Positions 1 through 12,840 of a DNA stretch of 64,000 nucleotides are shown here, in pieces. A program made the translations under genes and the position numbers. Every line of letters starts with the position of its first letter. The first letter of the stretch is position 1. This DNA is from Todiramphus chloris collaris (taxonomy: Eukaryota > Chordata > Aves > Coraciiformes > Alcedinidae), in the NCBI GenBank assembly GCA_025345505.1, contig JANVCC010000030.1, positions 6,438,254-6,502,253 of the forward strand, given 5' to 3'. The notes under the pieces were generated by a model, which was not told the DNA's origin, did not search any database, and saw nothing but the letters and a program-made list of their open reading frames with translations.

Positions 1-3000
1 AGCACAAGCTAGAATGAAAAGCTCATGATGCAAAAGCCACAATTTTCCTTTACTGTCAAATACTTCAGTTTTTGTTGGCATTTTTCTTGTGCTTGGCTTC
101 TAATATTTTTAGGCATAGGAATCACAGTTGCTCATCTTTCCCTGCAACCGGGACGATATTTCAGCTTCGCATGCACATCGCTCTCCTTCTCCCTCTTTCA
201 TTCAAACAATTATAGTAATGAAAAATGTCATGTCAGTAAGAAAAGTTTGCTGGTGTTCACCTAATTATGCAAAATTGCTTTCTCATCACTCTGTTCACCT
301 CTGTTAAATCGAAGTTTCCAGCTATAATTGTTCCTTTGGGCTACCTGAAGAGGTGGATGCTATGAAGCTGGCGGCTCATGCTTCCCTCTGTGCCATCCCT
401 GCTCTGATCCCGGTGTCTCCAGAGCCCGCAGAGGAAAACCCAGGGTGTTTTTCAGGATCAGAGAAGGTGAGGGGGGAAAGGAGCTGTAGCCCTTGGATCC
501 CCCACACCACACAGATCCACACTTGTTCATTTTCGTGGGAAGAACCAGCAGCAGAAAGGAAATGATAATTTTCTAAATCAGTCAGACTTGGAAGGAGGAA
601 TAAACAGTTCCAAATCTGTAGTCCCAGGACATTTTCTCAGAGGGAGGAAAGGAAAGCCTTTAAAGTGCACCAGCAATAAAGTTATAAAAAGTAATGAATT
701 AACAAGAACAGCTGATGTTAGAGAGCAATAGATAATCTAAACCGACAGACCCCAGCCCACTTTGGCTCTGTTCTGTGCAGATGAACATGTTTAATATGTG
801 CTGTATGAGTGCAACATTTTATTAAAACAGAAGAGTTTTGTCCATGTGGTCCTTTAATGAATTTGAAACATTATCGAGGATACCTCTTGTACATGACAAA
901 TGGAGAAAGCTGGCTGGCTGAGGGCTTCTGCATTGATATAAATGTATTTTTATACTGTTGTTGGCTCCATCTCAGGCTTTGCCATCTGTAGCAGAAAATA
1001 TTTCATGTGAAGTAGGCTCTTGACTGTGGTTAGATAACAAAAGGCTTATACTGAAAAGGTTTGTCAGCAAATATCTGCAAGGCTGCTCCAACCAGCCTGT
1101 ATGGCAAAGACTCCAGCAGACCTAGGGAGAGGGGATGGGGACTGCAAGCACCCCTGTTGTACACACTATGTCATAGCTACCTATGGCAAGGGACAAAAAT
1201 GCTGATATTTCAGCTAGAGTGTTTTTTTTTTAACTCAAGCATATAATTGAAAGAACAGTCCTTTATACCTCTGATAATATCGGTTGCATCCAGCTATGCA
1301 TTGGAATAAAAAGATAGCTGCAGTTTACTCAGTGAGGGCTCTATTTAGCATTCCCTACTGCCATAAAAGTCCTATTGTCTCCAGCAGGAGCTTTGCCTGC
1401 TGAAAACAAAAGAAATTCTGAATAGGGACAGAAATAATGCAGCACAATACCCAGCCCTTTCATCCCACCCGCCTCACCCTGAGTTCCGTGGGGTGGGCAC
1501 ACGCTGCCTGGTACCCAGGGGACTCCTGCAGACACATAACCCCTGCCCAGGACATCCCAGTCAGCATCACCTGTAGCTCCTTGGGGACATGCACAAGAGC
1601 TGACCTCAGTTTTGGCAGCCATGGTCCCAGACAGCTGCCTGATAATCACTGTTTTTGTTATTCAGTGGAAGGGACATGTACCAGTGAGTGTAGGGTTGGT
1701 GAGGTGGAGAGGACAAAAAGCTAGAAAGGGAAATTGTTTGCAGTTCCTGGGTCTGATTTTGTGCTGCTGCAGCGTGTACAAATCCCAAGGGGGGAGGGAA
1801 AAAAAAAAAAAGTGTAAAATTATAGAAATAAGAAGATCATCATCTGAAAACATCTCATAGCTGAGAATAATCTATACAAACACTGCATTTAATCAGGCAG
1901 AGTTCCCTCTCTTTATGGTAAACATCCCCAAAAGGAGGGATGTCGTCATCTCTGCTATTTCAATTCTACTAAGTAAAAATAAAGCAGTGATTTATCATCC
2001 TTATCTTGGTGTCACATAAACAGAGGTGCATGCTTATTGTTTGCTCCTGCTTTCCAAATGGTGATGGGATTTCCTTCTGAAGGTGCAGAAAAGAACACAA
2101 TTCAATTATCTTCCCTGCAAATTCAAAGAGCCAGTACTCCCAGTGTAATTTTAGCATGTAGTTTTGGGGACTGGGGGAGAGGCCGTTTCAACAGGAGGCG
2201 CAGATAATATGATGAATGTGTCAAGGTCCCCCATCCTGATCTATCGCACAGGGACGCAGCAGGCAGGTGATGGAAGTGGCCTGTCAGAGAAAGATGGATG
2301 GGAGCACCTCACACTCCAAACCTACCCCTGCCTCCTGAGAAGAAACAAGACATTCATAAAAAAAAAAAAAAACCCAACAACTTACTGATTCGACCAGGAT
2401 ATTTTTTTCTTCATTCTTAAGTCACTCTATTTCAAGTAATAACCTTTTTCATTAAATCCAAATGTTCAGGTTTCAATTTAAAGCCCCAGAAAAGGCTGTG
2501 ACTTTAAAGAGAAAGGAAGGGAAAAAAAAGTCACAAGGGTTGCTAGAGAGTCAGCAACTCCTCAGATTGTCTGCCTTCTATTTTTTAGTGCAATGTACAT
2601 GAGTTAGTCAGGTAAAATCAAGAGGCTCTGTCATATACTATCCATTAAATTCAATGAAAATGATGTTCTTTCAATTAAAACTGGAGATTAAAAAAAAATA
2701 TTAGTCTCTTGCTGTTCCTTCCCGACCTCAAGCTTTCAAAAAAAATTCAGAGCTGAGCAAGTTGTCTTGGTCCCAGGGAACTGATGTGGGAGGCAAATGA
2801 CTCCTCGCTGCAAGCACCCCAGCAGAAACCAGGGCCATCCTATAACTCTTGGATGACCAAAATCTGGAGCTAAATCCACCCCTGAACCTCCAGCGAGCAC
2901 TCAGCACTCTCCCTTGGGCTCCTAGATCCCTTTGTTGCTCCTTTGGAGGCAGCCAGAACCGTACAGCAAGTAAAACCTGGTGCCTCTCCTATATTTCCTT

Positions 3001-4879
3001 ACAATGTGGTATGTGCCAGAGTTTTTGGATGGGAGCTACTGTTCCATCCATCTGGCTGCATAGAAAAACTTAATTGCACCATGCGCTTCTGCGTACTGAA
3101 AGGCAGCTGGAGCATCCACCAGCCTCACTGGTGCCTAACCCAGAAAAGTATTTCCAACATCAAAACGTCAAGAGCAATAAGAATTATTTACCTTCATGAC
3201 AAACCTATGGATGACTGGCAAGCTCATCCTGATGGGAAGACAGAGGGGTGGGGATGTCCTACCTACCTAGTAGAGATGAACTGATGTCTAGTCTCTAAAA
3301 GAGGTGATGGAACACATCACCCCACATCCAAGTAAAAATCTTGGGAGTTTCCCACCAGGCCCTTGTTCACCCATTTGGTAGCTGGGTGCTGGACTTTTCC
3401 TCAGAGTTACTAAAAGAAACTCTGCATATGTTTTTCAAGCTGATTTTCATTGTTTTGTGTATGAATTTAATAAATACAGGCTGTTAAGAAGAGTCCTATT
3501 TTACCTATATATATATTGTGCAGCAAGATATTTTCTCCCTCCTCTGTACGTACATTTAAATTAGCACAAACTATATATAAAATGATATTGTCATTTTCAG
3601 GCAGCAGAAAGGATAACCTTTTTTTTTTTTTCAGTAAATAACAGCATCAACTTTCTCATTTAGGGAATTTGGTTTGTTGCACCAAAAAGCTCCCCTGCTT
3701 GTTGTCCTCAGCAAAACAAAAAGGCAACACTCAGGACAGGTAAGAACTTTGGCCAAAATGTTCTTTGATAATAAGTCTTGCTGCAATAACGTATGGCAGC
3801 ACATTTTGTAGATTTAAGATGCTGTTTGTAAGCCTGTAAAACATCCTTATATAGACCATATTCTTTAATGGAGAAAGCTACTTTCTGACAAATATGTGAA
3901 GCCATACCATTTATTTCAACCCTCTGATTCCATCTCAGCTTAAAAACAGGAGAACACACTAAATTTTAGTTGTGGTAATTACAGTAATACCAGGTTTTTT
4001 CCACACGCAAGAAATGATGTTCTGGAGCATAACTGAAATGATAATGCGTCCCCATGTTCCATCATGCCCATTGGTGTAAAAGCCAATGTAGGCCACAGTA
4101 TGTTTCATATGCATTCTAAGAACAGGTCTAATGAAGTTTGCCTTCTTTTCCCCAGTTTTTTATACTTTTATCACTGGAGATGAACGTTACAGTCCTACAG
4201 TGAATGTCAAGGTAGGGTATTAAGCAGAATTAATGCAATTCACAGTCAGCTTTCTGCTTAAGAAAGAAATCCCAGTCCTTTGCCTGTTTTACTTCTCATT
4301 CGTTTTTTTATTTTGTCTTTCTGGAATTATAAAACTGGCTACCAAGGAGATTTGTGGACAAGTTTAGAAATTAATTGACAGAACCGGGATTAGAATTTCT
4401 TTTACGTGTTCTGATGATTTAACTGCATTTTCTATATCTATAATAGATACTATATAATTATATAATCATAATTTCATGTGGGGTTTTTTTTCCTGATGAG
4501 AAGAGCTTTTGTCATCGATAGTATTTTTTTTTTTAATTATTTTTATTTCTTCTTAAGTCTATGGCAGTTACCTATTAAAACAGATGCTTCCAACACTATG
4601 CTGGGCTAACTGCCAGCTGCTTTTGCACAATTCTACTGATTTCCATAGGGCTACACCAATACATACCAACAGTTGGAGAAAAGAATGGTGATTCCACCTG
4701 ACCAAGCCTCATTCATGTGGTTTTATATAATTAGACTGATCTGAGTAGGAAGCTGAAGGTTCACATAAAGCAATTTCTGTCTTTTTTCTATTGCCCACCT
4801 CAATGCTGAGTTATACAGATGACAAAAATATTATCTTAAATACCACCACCTGCCCCAAAATAATGCTGGGAACATTTAC

Positions 4880-5042
4880 CTGGCATACACATAACTGTAT
4901 TATGCCCAGGATCATTTTGTACAGATAAAATCCTCCAGAGTTCAAGAAGTCTCCACGAGTCACAGACACAAGCTCTATTGCCTTAAATATCATCCCGCGT
5001 TTCAAAAGACCTTCAGCAAATTGCAAGAAGTTTTTCAGTGAT
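4880..5042 (-). other. Weak candidate exon, reverse strand, 54 open codons
   Basis: Read on the reverse strand, this 163-bp segment is open for 54 codons after one leading base. It is preceded by an AG (GCCTGAAG) after a short T-rich stretch and followed by a good donor, CAG then GTAAAT. The translation starts SLKNFLQFAEGLLKRG and ends GIIQLCVCQ, and it has no low-complexity runs. I do not recognise the protein. An in-frame stop lies just upstream of the acceptor, so it could only be an internal exon or chance. The acceptor pyrimidine tract is poor and no partner exon was found. A 54-codon open stretch is common by chance, so confidence is low. Confidence 0.12.
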
Positions 5043-7289
5043 CTTCAGGCAAAAACTACTCCAAATTGACTTTTCAGTTATTTCTTGAGGGGTGTTTGTC
5101 AAGAAAACACAGGTTGAACGCTACTGTTAATCATCTCCATGTTTGAGCTGCCAGACCTCCAAGAATAGAAAGCCAGCAGCTAAGCTGTTCAGGGCCGGAG
5201 GTTATTGGGGAGGTTATTAAACCTTTTCCTCTCTTCTCCCAAAGGCTTTAAATGTAATATGAATGCTCCACGTTTCCCTGATACACAGAAGTCACGTTCA
5301 AGCCTAATTGATGGTTCCGCATACAAGCCAAGCAAGAGAAAAGTGAAAAGCAAATCTCAGGGGGGTACAGAGCCACGTGAAGAAAAAAAGTCCTCAGGGA
5401 ACTGAACTCACCTTTTCACTTAGCAGAGAGTATAATTCATATAATGCTGCAGAAGGCAATCCCGCTGGCAGACATACCATCCCATTCCCAGGTCAAGATA
5501 TATGGCAGGTGCTGGAGGCACTAGTGGTTATTTCCCTTCTGTGTGGTTTGGCACCTACTGAGCTTCCCCCAGCTCACCCGGGTAGCACTTTCATATCCCC
5601 ATTTCTCTGTCCCTTCCTTAGTTGTATCTATTCCTTCACTCTTCTCTTCTATGTGGTTTCTAAGAAACCAGCCACCCCACAAACCAAAGTATGATCTCCC
5701 TCTGCAGTGCACCTCTCTTTATGCTGCTTCTTTCCAGCCTGACTCCTTATAAAAACCACACAGCCCAGTAGATTCCAACATCGTAATCAATGCCTGAAAT
5801 CCTGGGAGAGCGACTTGCATTGGAATTTATCCTGCAAAACTTGGTGTGAGCAGAAGACCCAGGCAACTCCAAAGAGTCAAATATAGCCTTTGGGGCTGAC
5901 CACGCTGCTGATCTCACCTCCTCCAATGAGCTATCAATGACACCAAAGGGCATCCCAGAGCTCTTTCCTTGGGAAAAAGAGGCAATGTAGAGAAAAGAAA
6001 TGCTTCTTTTCTTACTGATGCCACTGTTTTCTTTATTTAACTACTGAATGCTGGTTAAGGTGGCCCAACCGTGCAATTATTTCTTCTCAATAATTGAAAA
6101 AAATACAGATACCTAACAAAAATATAAACTTAATGAGTTTTTAGCAGGAATGTCTCAAAGGCTCTTATAATTAACCTGCAGATGAGGTATAGCCTATCAA
6201 TCCTTTAACTTCCAGACCATGTCAGTGGAGCAGGCGATGCCCAAAACCATCACAGCAGCTTTGCTCTCATGCTCTCAGGCACCTACAAACACATTGCACA
6301 CCCTGAGACCCTCACCCAGAAACCGCAGCACATGGAAGTCATGGTAGAGGGCAATGTCTTCAGTACTTGCTATGGGTGATAGCACTTTAAGTTAAAAACA
6401 AAGTTTACCCACATCCCTTCAAAATACTACAGAGATGCAACCCCTGACATTGTTCTGTTGGATTTGACTTTTGTGGGAAGCATCTCTGGACACACTCCTG
6501 TGATTACAGATCTCAAGGCTTTGCCTCCACATCTCGAGTCCAAAAACCTGGAAGTTAAAAATGATTCTCATAGCCCCCTCAATTTAGTTCAATAGAATAG
6601 TTCCTTTCCACTCATAATTGAGCTGTCACCTCGCAAAAAGAATTTCTGTGTTAATATTGCTGCATTTGATTAAAGCCACAATACCGCACAGCACTCGGCC
6701 ACAGACGGGGCAGTGGCTCCGGCTGATGGTCATGCTGGCGGCTGCACAGCCACAGCTCTTTATGTGCTCTGACAGCGCTGGCCGGCCGAGGAAGAAAACA
6801 TAACCAAAGGGGAGGATGAAATCTTCTCCTTTTCCTGCTGCTGGTTACATTCACTGAAGCTTCAGACTGAGTCTTTAGCAAGCTTAGCAGCCCACGTGTA
6901 TAAATTTGTGAGGATCTTGCATCTGCGGTAAGGTGCATATTACCATATAAATCTGTTGTTCTCCCCGAAAGTCATTGAATTGTAAATCTCATTGTTTAAC
7001 TTTCAATAAGTAGCATGTTGTTCCTAATATTTTACAGTGGGTGATGTGAAATGGAAACATCTCAATGAACCATTCTTCGTTTCTTCAGGCAGCAGCGGTG
7101 ATTTTAGGGAGATTCTAATTAGAAACAGTCGTAGCTCATTTGTAGTTGCTTGCAGTTTACATGTTGTAAGGGGGATGCCGCAAACAGGACTTGAAATCAT
7201 CACCAGGCAAAGTCAAGGAAATGTTGACTGACCCTGTAGTGTCTGCTGTGCTCACTACCCCTGCAGAAATCTTGTTCCGTTTGCAAGCA

Positions 7290-7400
7290 GCTCCCAGCCT
7301 AAAAAAATATTAATATTCATCAGAACTGCCACACTTGTCTGCTGAAATTAATCAGTACATCATAATTAGAGCTTTGCACATTTTAGCACACATTTTAATA
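7290..7400. promoter_or_regulatory. TAAT-rich block, possible conserved noncoding element
   Basis: Within about 110 bp there are repeated homeodomain-type cores: ATTAATATTCAT, GAAATTAATCAG, CATAATTAG and TTTTAATAA. The block is not a simple repeat and does not match any interspersed element I know. Developmental enhancers in vertebrate gene deserts often look like this, but AT-rich DNA gives TAAT by chance. This is an inference from motif density only. Confidence 0.15.
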
Positions 7401-7520
7401 ACTCACAGAACGACCTAAAGAATTTGAAGCCAAAAAGAAGGAAGACACCGAAGTGTGACATTTTGGCGTGTAGAGGCAGACAAGTCCAAAATGTGAATTC
7501 TTAAAGGCACTGCCTTTTCA

Positions 7521-7655
7521 CAGACTCGCTGAAAGACCAAGGCTGGAAGGGAGTCCTGGAGGTCCCCTTTGGCCACCCCCTGCTCACACACAGCCACACA
7601 GAGCCTTGCCCAGGTGGCTTTTGAATATCTCCACGGATGGAGACTCCACAGTAGG
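7521..7655 (-). mobile_element. CR1 LINE 3' fragment
   Basis: The + strand reads as the reverse complement of a CR1 3' end. It has the GGCTGGAAGG start, a degraded form of the 'ccaaccccctgct' block, 'gcccaggtggcttttgaata', then 'tctccacggatggagactcc'. In CR1 this is the part just downstream of the end of ORF2. Only about 135 bp can be aligned by eye; beyond about 7655 the match fades. There is no coding potential. Several substitutions against familiar avian CR1 sequence suggest an old copy. Confidence 0.75.
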
Positions 7656-8682
7656 ACTTATCCAGGGGTGAAGGTATAAAATTGAGAGACCTTCCCAGGT
7701 CTGGTGCTCCGTTCTCAGCCAGGCAGCTGTTTTACCGCCCACCCGCCTTACTCACGTTTGGATCACACCATGACCTCTGAACGACGTCTTGGTTAAAGGT
7801 AACAACTCAGTTGTTCAATACCAATTCAATCCATCTGCAACTATGCGTTTCCCTCCCTCCCACTTCTGGATCCTCTCCCCTGTGGTCCTCCCACAGAGAT
7901 GAACAATGCTGTAAACAAACATCTCAGAGTCTTGTGCCATGGTGCACCCTGCAACACCCTCTCACCTGTTCCATGCACTGGATGCTAATGCCCTTGCCCT
8001 AAGCCCAGCTACCTTTTGCTGCCTCAGGGAGGTTGTGCTCGTTGTGCACAAGCACTTCACTTGTATTTAATAACATTCCTTAGATTTATGATCACAAAAA
8101 CTTTTCCAACTTATTTGCAGCCACATCCTTTCACAGCATCTCCAGTTATCCCTCTCAGACTTTTACCATTCATATGAGACCTGCAAATCTGCAGGCAATT
8201 ATGCACCAATGTTTTTTCTGAGTTTCCAAAGCTGGTACCTTCCGACCACCACCACCAGCAATAACTCACCCCCATGGCCTTCTGCTCAATCACCCAAACG
8301 CCAAATCCCTGTCTGACCTCCCAGAATGGGGCTGTCACTCCTCTGCATGATGCTTGTTGCCAGCTCTAATGAGTGGCAGTTGGCTCCAGCCCTGCTGAGA
8401 TGCACGAGCTCCACCACAGGGAAACACAAGTTTGATGCTCCTAAACCTTCCACCTGGATCCTTCTAGAAGATGTCAGCAAAGGGAGAATTTTTTCACTCT
8501 CTGCCCTTTCCCTGCTCACCCATCATTATCCCTGCTTTCAAAGAAGAAAACCATATTCTTTAAGCCTTGGGGCAGAGCATATGGACTTCTCCTGGTGCTG
8601 TGCACATGACAAGTGGAGTAAACTAATGGGTAATACATGTGTGAGAAACAGTAGGATGGTTTTTGTAAGCTAGACCAACATC
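7656..8682. other. Unique noncoding DNA between a CR1 piece and an LTR fossil
   Basis: Nothing recognisable as a gene, RNA or repeat was seen. The stretch is somewhat more GC-rich than its surroundings and C-rich on the + strand around 7840-8010. Open frames of 60 to 115 codons occur on both strands but overlap each other and resemble no family. Confidence 0.5.
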
Positions 8683-8905
8683 TGGTGTTTTGTTAAGTTC
8701 TGTTTATGGTACATTGGAAAAATATTTTGAAATAGGTGTTGTAGGACTTTAGCCAATCACCCTAGGAGATGGGTGATCACTGACCAATCGCCCTATGGGG
8801 CTAGGGGATATAAAATGGGGTTGTATAAAGTTGCTTCTTTTGCCTGCTCTTGCTGAATTTATATGTTGCTGCATCTCTCCGCTCCCGGCATAAACATGTA
8901 ATTCC
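8683..8905 (+). mobile_element. Fossil LTR-like segment (endogenous retrovirus kin)
   Basis: This segment has the layout of a retroviral LTR promoter. Two similar blocks about 31 bp apart each carry a CCAAT core (8753-8757 and 8784-8788), followed by TATAAAA at 8809-8815. Beyond that is a pyrimidine-rich stretch with repeated TTGC/TGCT motifs, like the R region of avian LTRs. No gag, pol or env remnant was seen on either side, so a solo LTR or a fragment is likely. The outer ends are estimates because I could not fix a terminal repeat or target duplication. The family is not assigned. A non-viral promoter is the alternative. Confidence 0.45.
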
Positions 8906-10016
8906 CATTATTTGTCTCTAAACTGGTCCTGGAATGAGTAAAAGATGAGTTGATGACTAGAATGATGAACCAGGCAGACAGGCTGATACAATCTTTTAGA
9001 ATAAAGGAGGTTTGCAATGAAATTTTCTCTGGCAAATCAATTTTCCCCAAAGGAGACACAGAACTGGATTTACCTGTACTGGTTAGTACAGACATGAGCT
9101 GGTTTTGCCCCACCATTCTCTGCAGATTTTAGAGGAGAACAGACTGTATCGATATATATGTGAACTCCAAAATTTTGATTCTGTCAGAAAGTCCACTGAG
9201 CAAGGAACTACATTATCTCAATAAATGCTCAAGGAGATGTGCTTACTGACACTGTCTGAGGATCTTGTCCTGGGATACTGAAATTAAAATGAACAGATTC
9301 TTGTAAGGAAGTATAAAATCTAACTTGTTGGAGAGTCTAAGCTGTTAACATTTTCAATCTTCATTTCTGGAATGCTATTTTTCTACCTCATTTTCAAACA
9401 GAGAGAAAACCACTATTAACCTATCATTGCTGATAGTAAAATCTCACACTGGTAACTTTGCATGGCATCCCTTAATCTTCCTTGAAAAACAAACTCTAGC
9501 TTTCCTTGCATGCAAATGTATTCATGTCTTCAAATGTATCCATCCATCAGGAGTTTTCAGACTTGGGGACTGAGTATCTGAAACAGCACAAAAGTGCAGT
9601 CCTTAACTTTGGGGAAAGAATTGGGCACTTCTGAAAATTCCCTTCTTTCCCTCTTGAAGCATCTATTTTCATGCCACTCAGGGGTGATCGTCAGGCAGAT
9701 CAGAGCTGCCTTCTCTCTGGTACAGAATTGCCCCAGGTAGTTTGGGATGCAGAAGCAGAGCAGTTGTGTGGGTGAAGTATGCTCAGCCCTCGCTTGAGTG
9801 TGCTTGTACAAGAATGGCATGTTTTGGCACTTTTGACAGCTGAGATGTTTCATTAAAATAACATTTGAATTCAAGTAACTTCGACCATTAAATTTGGTGT
9901 ATTATCTACTTCCCAGTTAGAGCTGACACAGATCTCAGCAAGTCGGATGTTGCTGCATCATTTTGCAATTACTTCTCTTGACAGGTTGAAGGTGGCTTCA
10001 TGCATGATAAATATTT

Positions 10017-10090
10017 AGTGGGGTTTTTTTGGGTTTTTTTTTTGGTTGTTGTTTTTGTCTGGGGTGTTGTTTTCTTTTTTCCTTTTCATT
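10017..10090. repeat. T/G-rich low-complexity tract
   Basis: The + strand is almost purely T and G here, with T runs of 7 to 10 interrupted by GGG and GG, followed by TTGTT units and then T/C-rich sequence. It gives a meaningless Val/Phe-rich open frame across 10000-10380. Confidence 0.8.
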
Positions 10091-10290
10091 TGATTACGTC
10101 ATCATTCTGCTTGATGGTAAGACTGATATCTACCGAAAGCCAAACCATCACTCCTTGGACTCAGAGTCACTATAATTTTTTGACCAGGAGCTCCAACCCT
10201 TTGCCTGGTTGTCCAAAACTCCCCACTTCCCTCATCTCACCCTGGCTTCCTCCAGTGCTCCTCCATCAGATCCCTGAAGCCAATCTCTAC

Positions 10291-10330
10291 TTACAGACAT
10301 TTTTGCTTACTTACAGACATTTTTGCTTAC
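10291..10330 (+). repeat. Exact 2 x 20-bp tandem duplication
   Basis: The 20-bp unit TTACAGACATTTTTGCTTAC occurs twice head to tail without a mismatch. This looks like a recent slippage or small tandem duplication in unique DNA. Confidence 0.95.
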
Positions 10331-12810
10331 ATGTTTTCAGCTTCTCCTTTGTATTAAAATCGAGAAATCTGTGGCAGTGATTAAAATATTTTCACCTTTC
10401 TTTGCAGTCTTTACTTGGACTTAGATTTTATTCTTCCCATAGTAGTTTCATTTCTACTGAAGACCTGATTGTCTCCTTTGCAGCAAATACAGGTGCAGGT
10501 TTGTGCAATGCTCACTCAGTGGGGAGACAAGCTCCTGCCCCCTCCAGAAGCCATCTCAGCATTTTCACATTTAACAGAGCCCGGCTCTGTCAGTTTAAAG
10601 ACATTTCAAGATTTCTGTGACATCCCTAAGTTACCACTGAAAATGAAGTAACTCCAGGAGCTCAGTGTGAAGGCTCATGCTGTGGTGAACAAACTCCCCA
10701 GGGAACATGGACCAGGTGCCCTTACTGGGACCCTTGTGCAAGGTGGGAGCAGATCACAGCCGATATCTTTGGATGCTGATTGCTCCCACATCAGCAGGAC
10801 AGCTCTCACCGCATCATTGTACATGATCCTGCACAGCATTAGCATCCTCAAAACTTCCATCTCCACCCAGAGGCACATGAGCCATCCCAACAGGGACTGA
10901 CATGAGTGGCCTGACAGTGAAGCTAAAAATCAGCTTGGTGGTTTTATTCAGTGGCTTGTAAAAAAATAACTGTCCCATGTCTGTCTGCAGTAGCAGGCAG
11001 CCAGGTCAGGACAACAGGCTCTTCCTCAGTGCTTCACTGGCCCTATTTAAAATCCTCTATCAAATCCACATATCTAAGCTGGCTTCAATGGGCAACAGGA
11101 TTTCCATGTTAGCCCAGTGTGATCTGAAAATAGGAAAGTAAGAAAAAAAAGAACAGAGTAGTGGGAAAAAAAATCTCAGTTGAGGAAACTGATGAGTACA
11201 AACCTGGGACAGGAAAGCAGCAGAGCACATCAGTTAGCAGAAGCCTTTGTCACAGTGTGATCCAGCTGGAGCAGTAAGTCCCAATAGCCATCTTAAATGT
11301 CACATTCCTGACCAGCTCCATTTCACTAGTGAAATCCAGCAACTTTTTAACAAGCTCAAGAAAAAGGGGCATACATGTAATCACCTTCACTGCTCTTCTA
11401 AAGAAAACTGAAGTTTTCTGAAGAAAAATTCCCTGGTGACTTGGACAACTGCAGACACCAAGGCCCCATCCTGCACTCACAGGGACCCTATAGCTATTGT
11501 GGGACTGGCTCAGCTCACACTGGGGGAACATGGTCTCAGCATCTTCCTGTATCACCTGCTGCAGCATCAGGTCCTCCTAGACCTGGTGTAGGCTGATCAG
11601 ATCAAACAGGTAGAAATACCATCAGAGGATGGACAACTGCATGTACCTTGTGGGGTTTTTTTTGCATTTTTTTTGTATTAATTAAATGAACCACCACTGA
11701 CAAGCACAAGAGAAGAGGAGTTACAATTTGGTCCTCATCCCAAACCTGCTTAATAGGATCTGAAGCGAAGCACTGTCAGCCAACACAGCCGTTCGCTGCA
11801 AACCAGCTAAATGCCTAGCAACCACTTCCAGCCTGCAAAGCACAAGCTGAAGGTGAAGAAAAGCTGGAAGAGTCAGCTATGCTGCTAGAAAACTCAGGAT
11901 CAGGGGAGAAGCTAAATGTGCAGCCAACCGCTGTAGCTACACCCGAGAGCGATGTGGGGATGTGACCGCGGGCAGACCCTCCACACAGAGCAGGGCCGGA
12001 GATGGAGATGCTGCCACCTTTTTGTTTGCAGGATGGGGTGGGCTTTTAAATACTAGAAGACAGATGAGGCCATGTCAGAACTTCTCACATTTGGGGCGAG
12101 TGTATGTTTTATAGTCACTGCTGCCTGCAGAGCTGAGGGGTAAAGGCTAATGGCTCTCTTGGGATAAAAAAAGCTGCTTGCAGCACACCCGAGACCACAA
12201 GATCAGAGGATAGGACTGCAACTTCAGTTTTAAGTATATGCCACTGAACAACAAGCTTATACTATACAGCAGATCAATTCCAGTTTAAAATTAATGTACA
12301 TCTAAAGAAAATCCTTTTCAATTAATAGTATGTTCTGGATCTGCCCAGGGATAAAGGAGTGAGTAAAGCCTGACCCACAGTCAGGGATTTAATTTGTCCC
12401 TACAGTCAATCCTGAGGCCACAGCAGTTTCCTTCAGCTACTGGTCTTCCCCTCATGCTTTTCTTGTCTACGGGATTTGGTAGTAGTGTGCTAAGAGACCT
12501 CGTTACAAGCAATCATTACACCCTGGGCTGCAGTTTTATTCCTAAGAGAGCAGAAAAAGGTTATCCAGCCATCGGTGATCTCAGTCTCCTTCCCTGAGAG
12601 CATGCTAAATCTTTGCAGAAAAATAATACACCATTAAGCATGACATTAATTAAGTGAAGGATAATCATTACTTTCTCCTATGTTGAGAACTTTGAAGATC
12701 TCTGCCATATGTTTAGGCTTCCCTCTCTTTTATAACTCAACAGTAAAAAACCTGCATGATTTGCGAGCGCTAATAAAAATGTATAACTCTTTTCATAATT
12801 GTTGGAAAGT

Positions 12811-12840
12811 TACAGCACAATCAAATTTACAGCACAATCA
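12811..12840 (+). repeat. 13-bp direct repeat, 17-bp period
   Basis: TACAGCACAATCA occurs at 12811-12823 and again at 12828-12840, separated by four bases (AATT). This is probably a short local duplication. Confidence 0.85.

Larger units (their letters stand above)
1..7520. other. Unique AT-rich noncoding DNA, no recognised gene
   Basis: I see no recognised gene or interspersed repeat here. The stretch holds several A or T homopolymers (A-runs at about 1799-1811 and 2358-2372, T-runs at about 3619-3631 and 4524-4534). Short open frames exist on both strands but none resembles a known family. A weak reverse-strand exon candidate (4880-5042) and a TAAT-rich block (about 7290-7400) are listed separately. 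The texture is that of intergenic or intronic vertebrate DNA. Confidence 0.6.

Noticed and set aside
10000-10380. 126-codon + strand frame beginning with Phe/Val-rich sequence
   Set aside because: Its start is the T/G-rich low-complexity tract, and the rest has no recognisable protein character.
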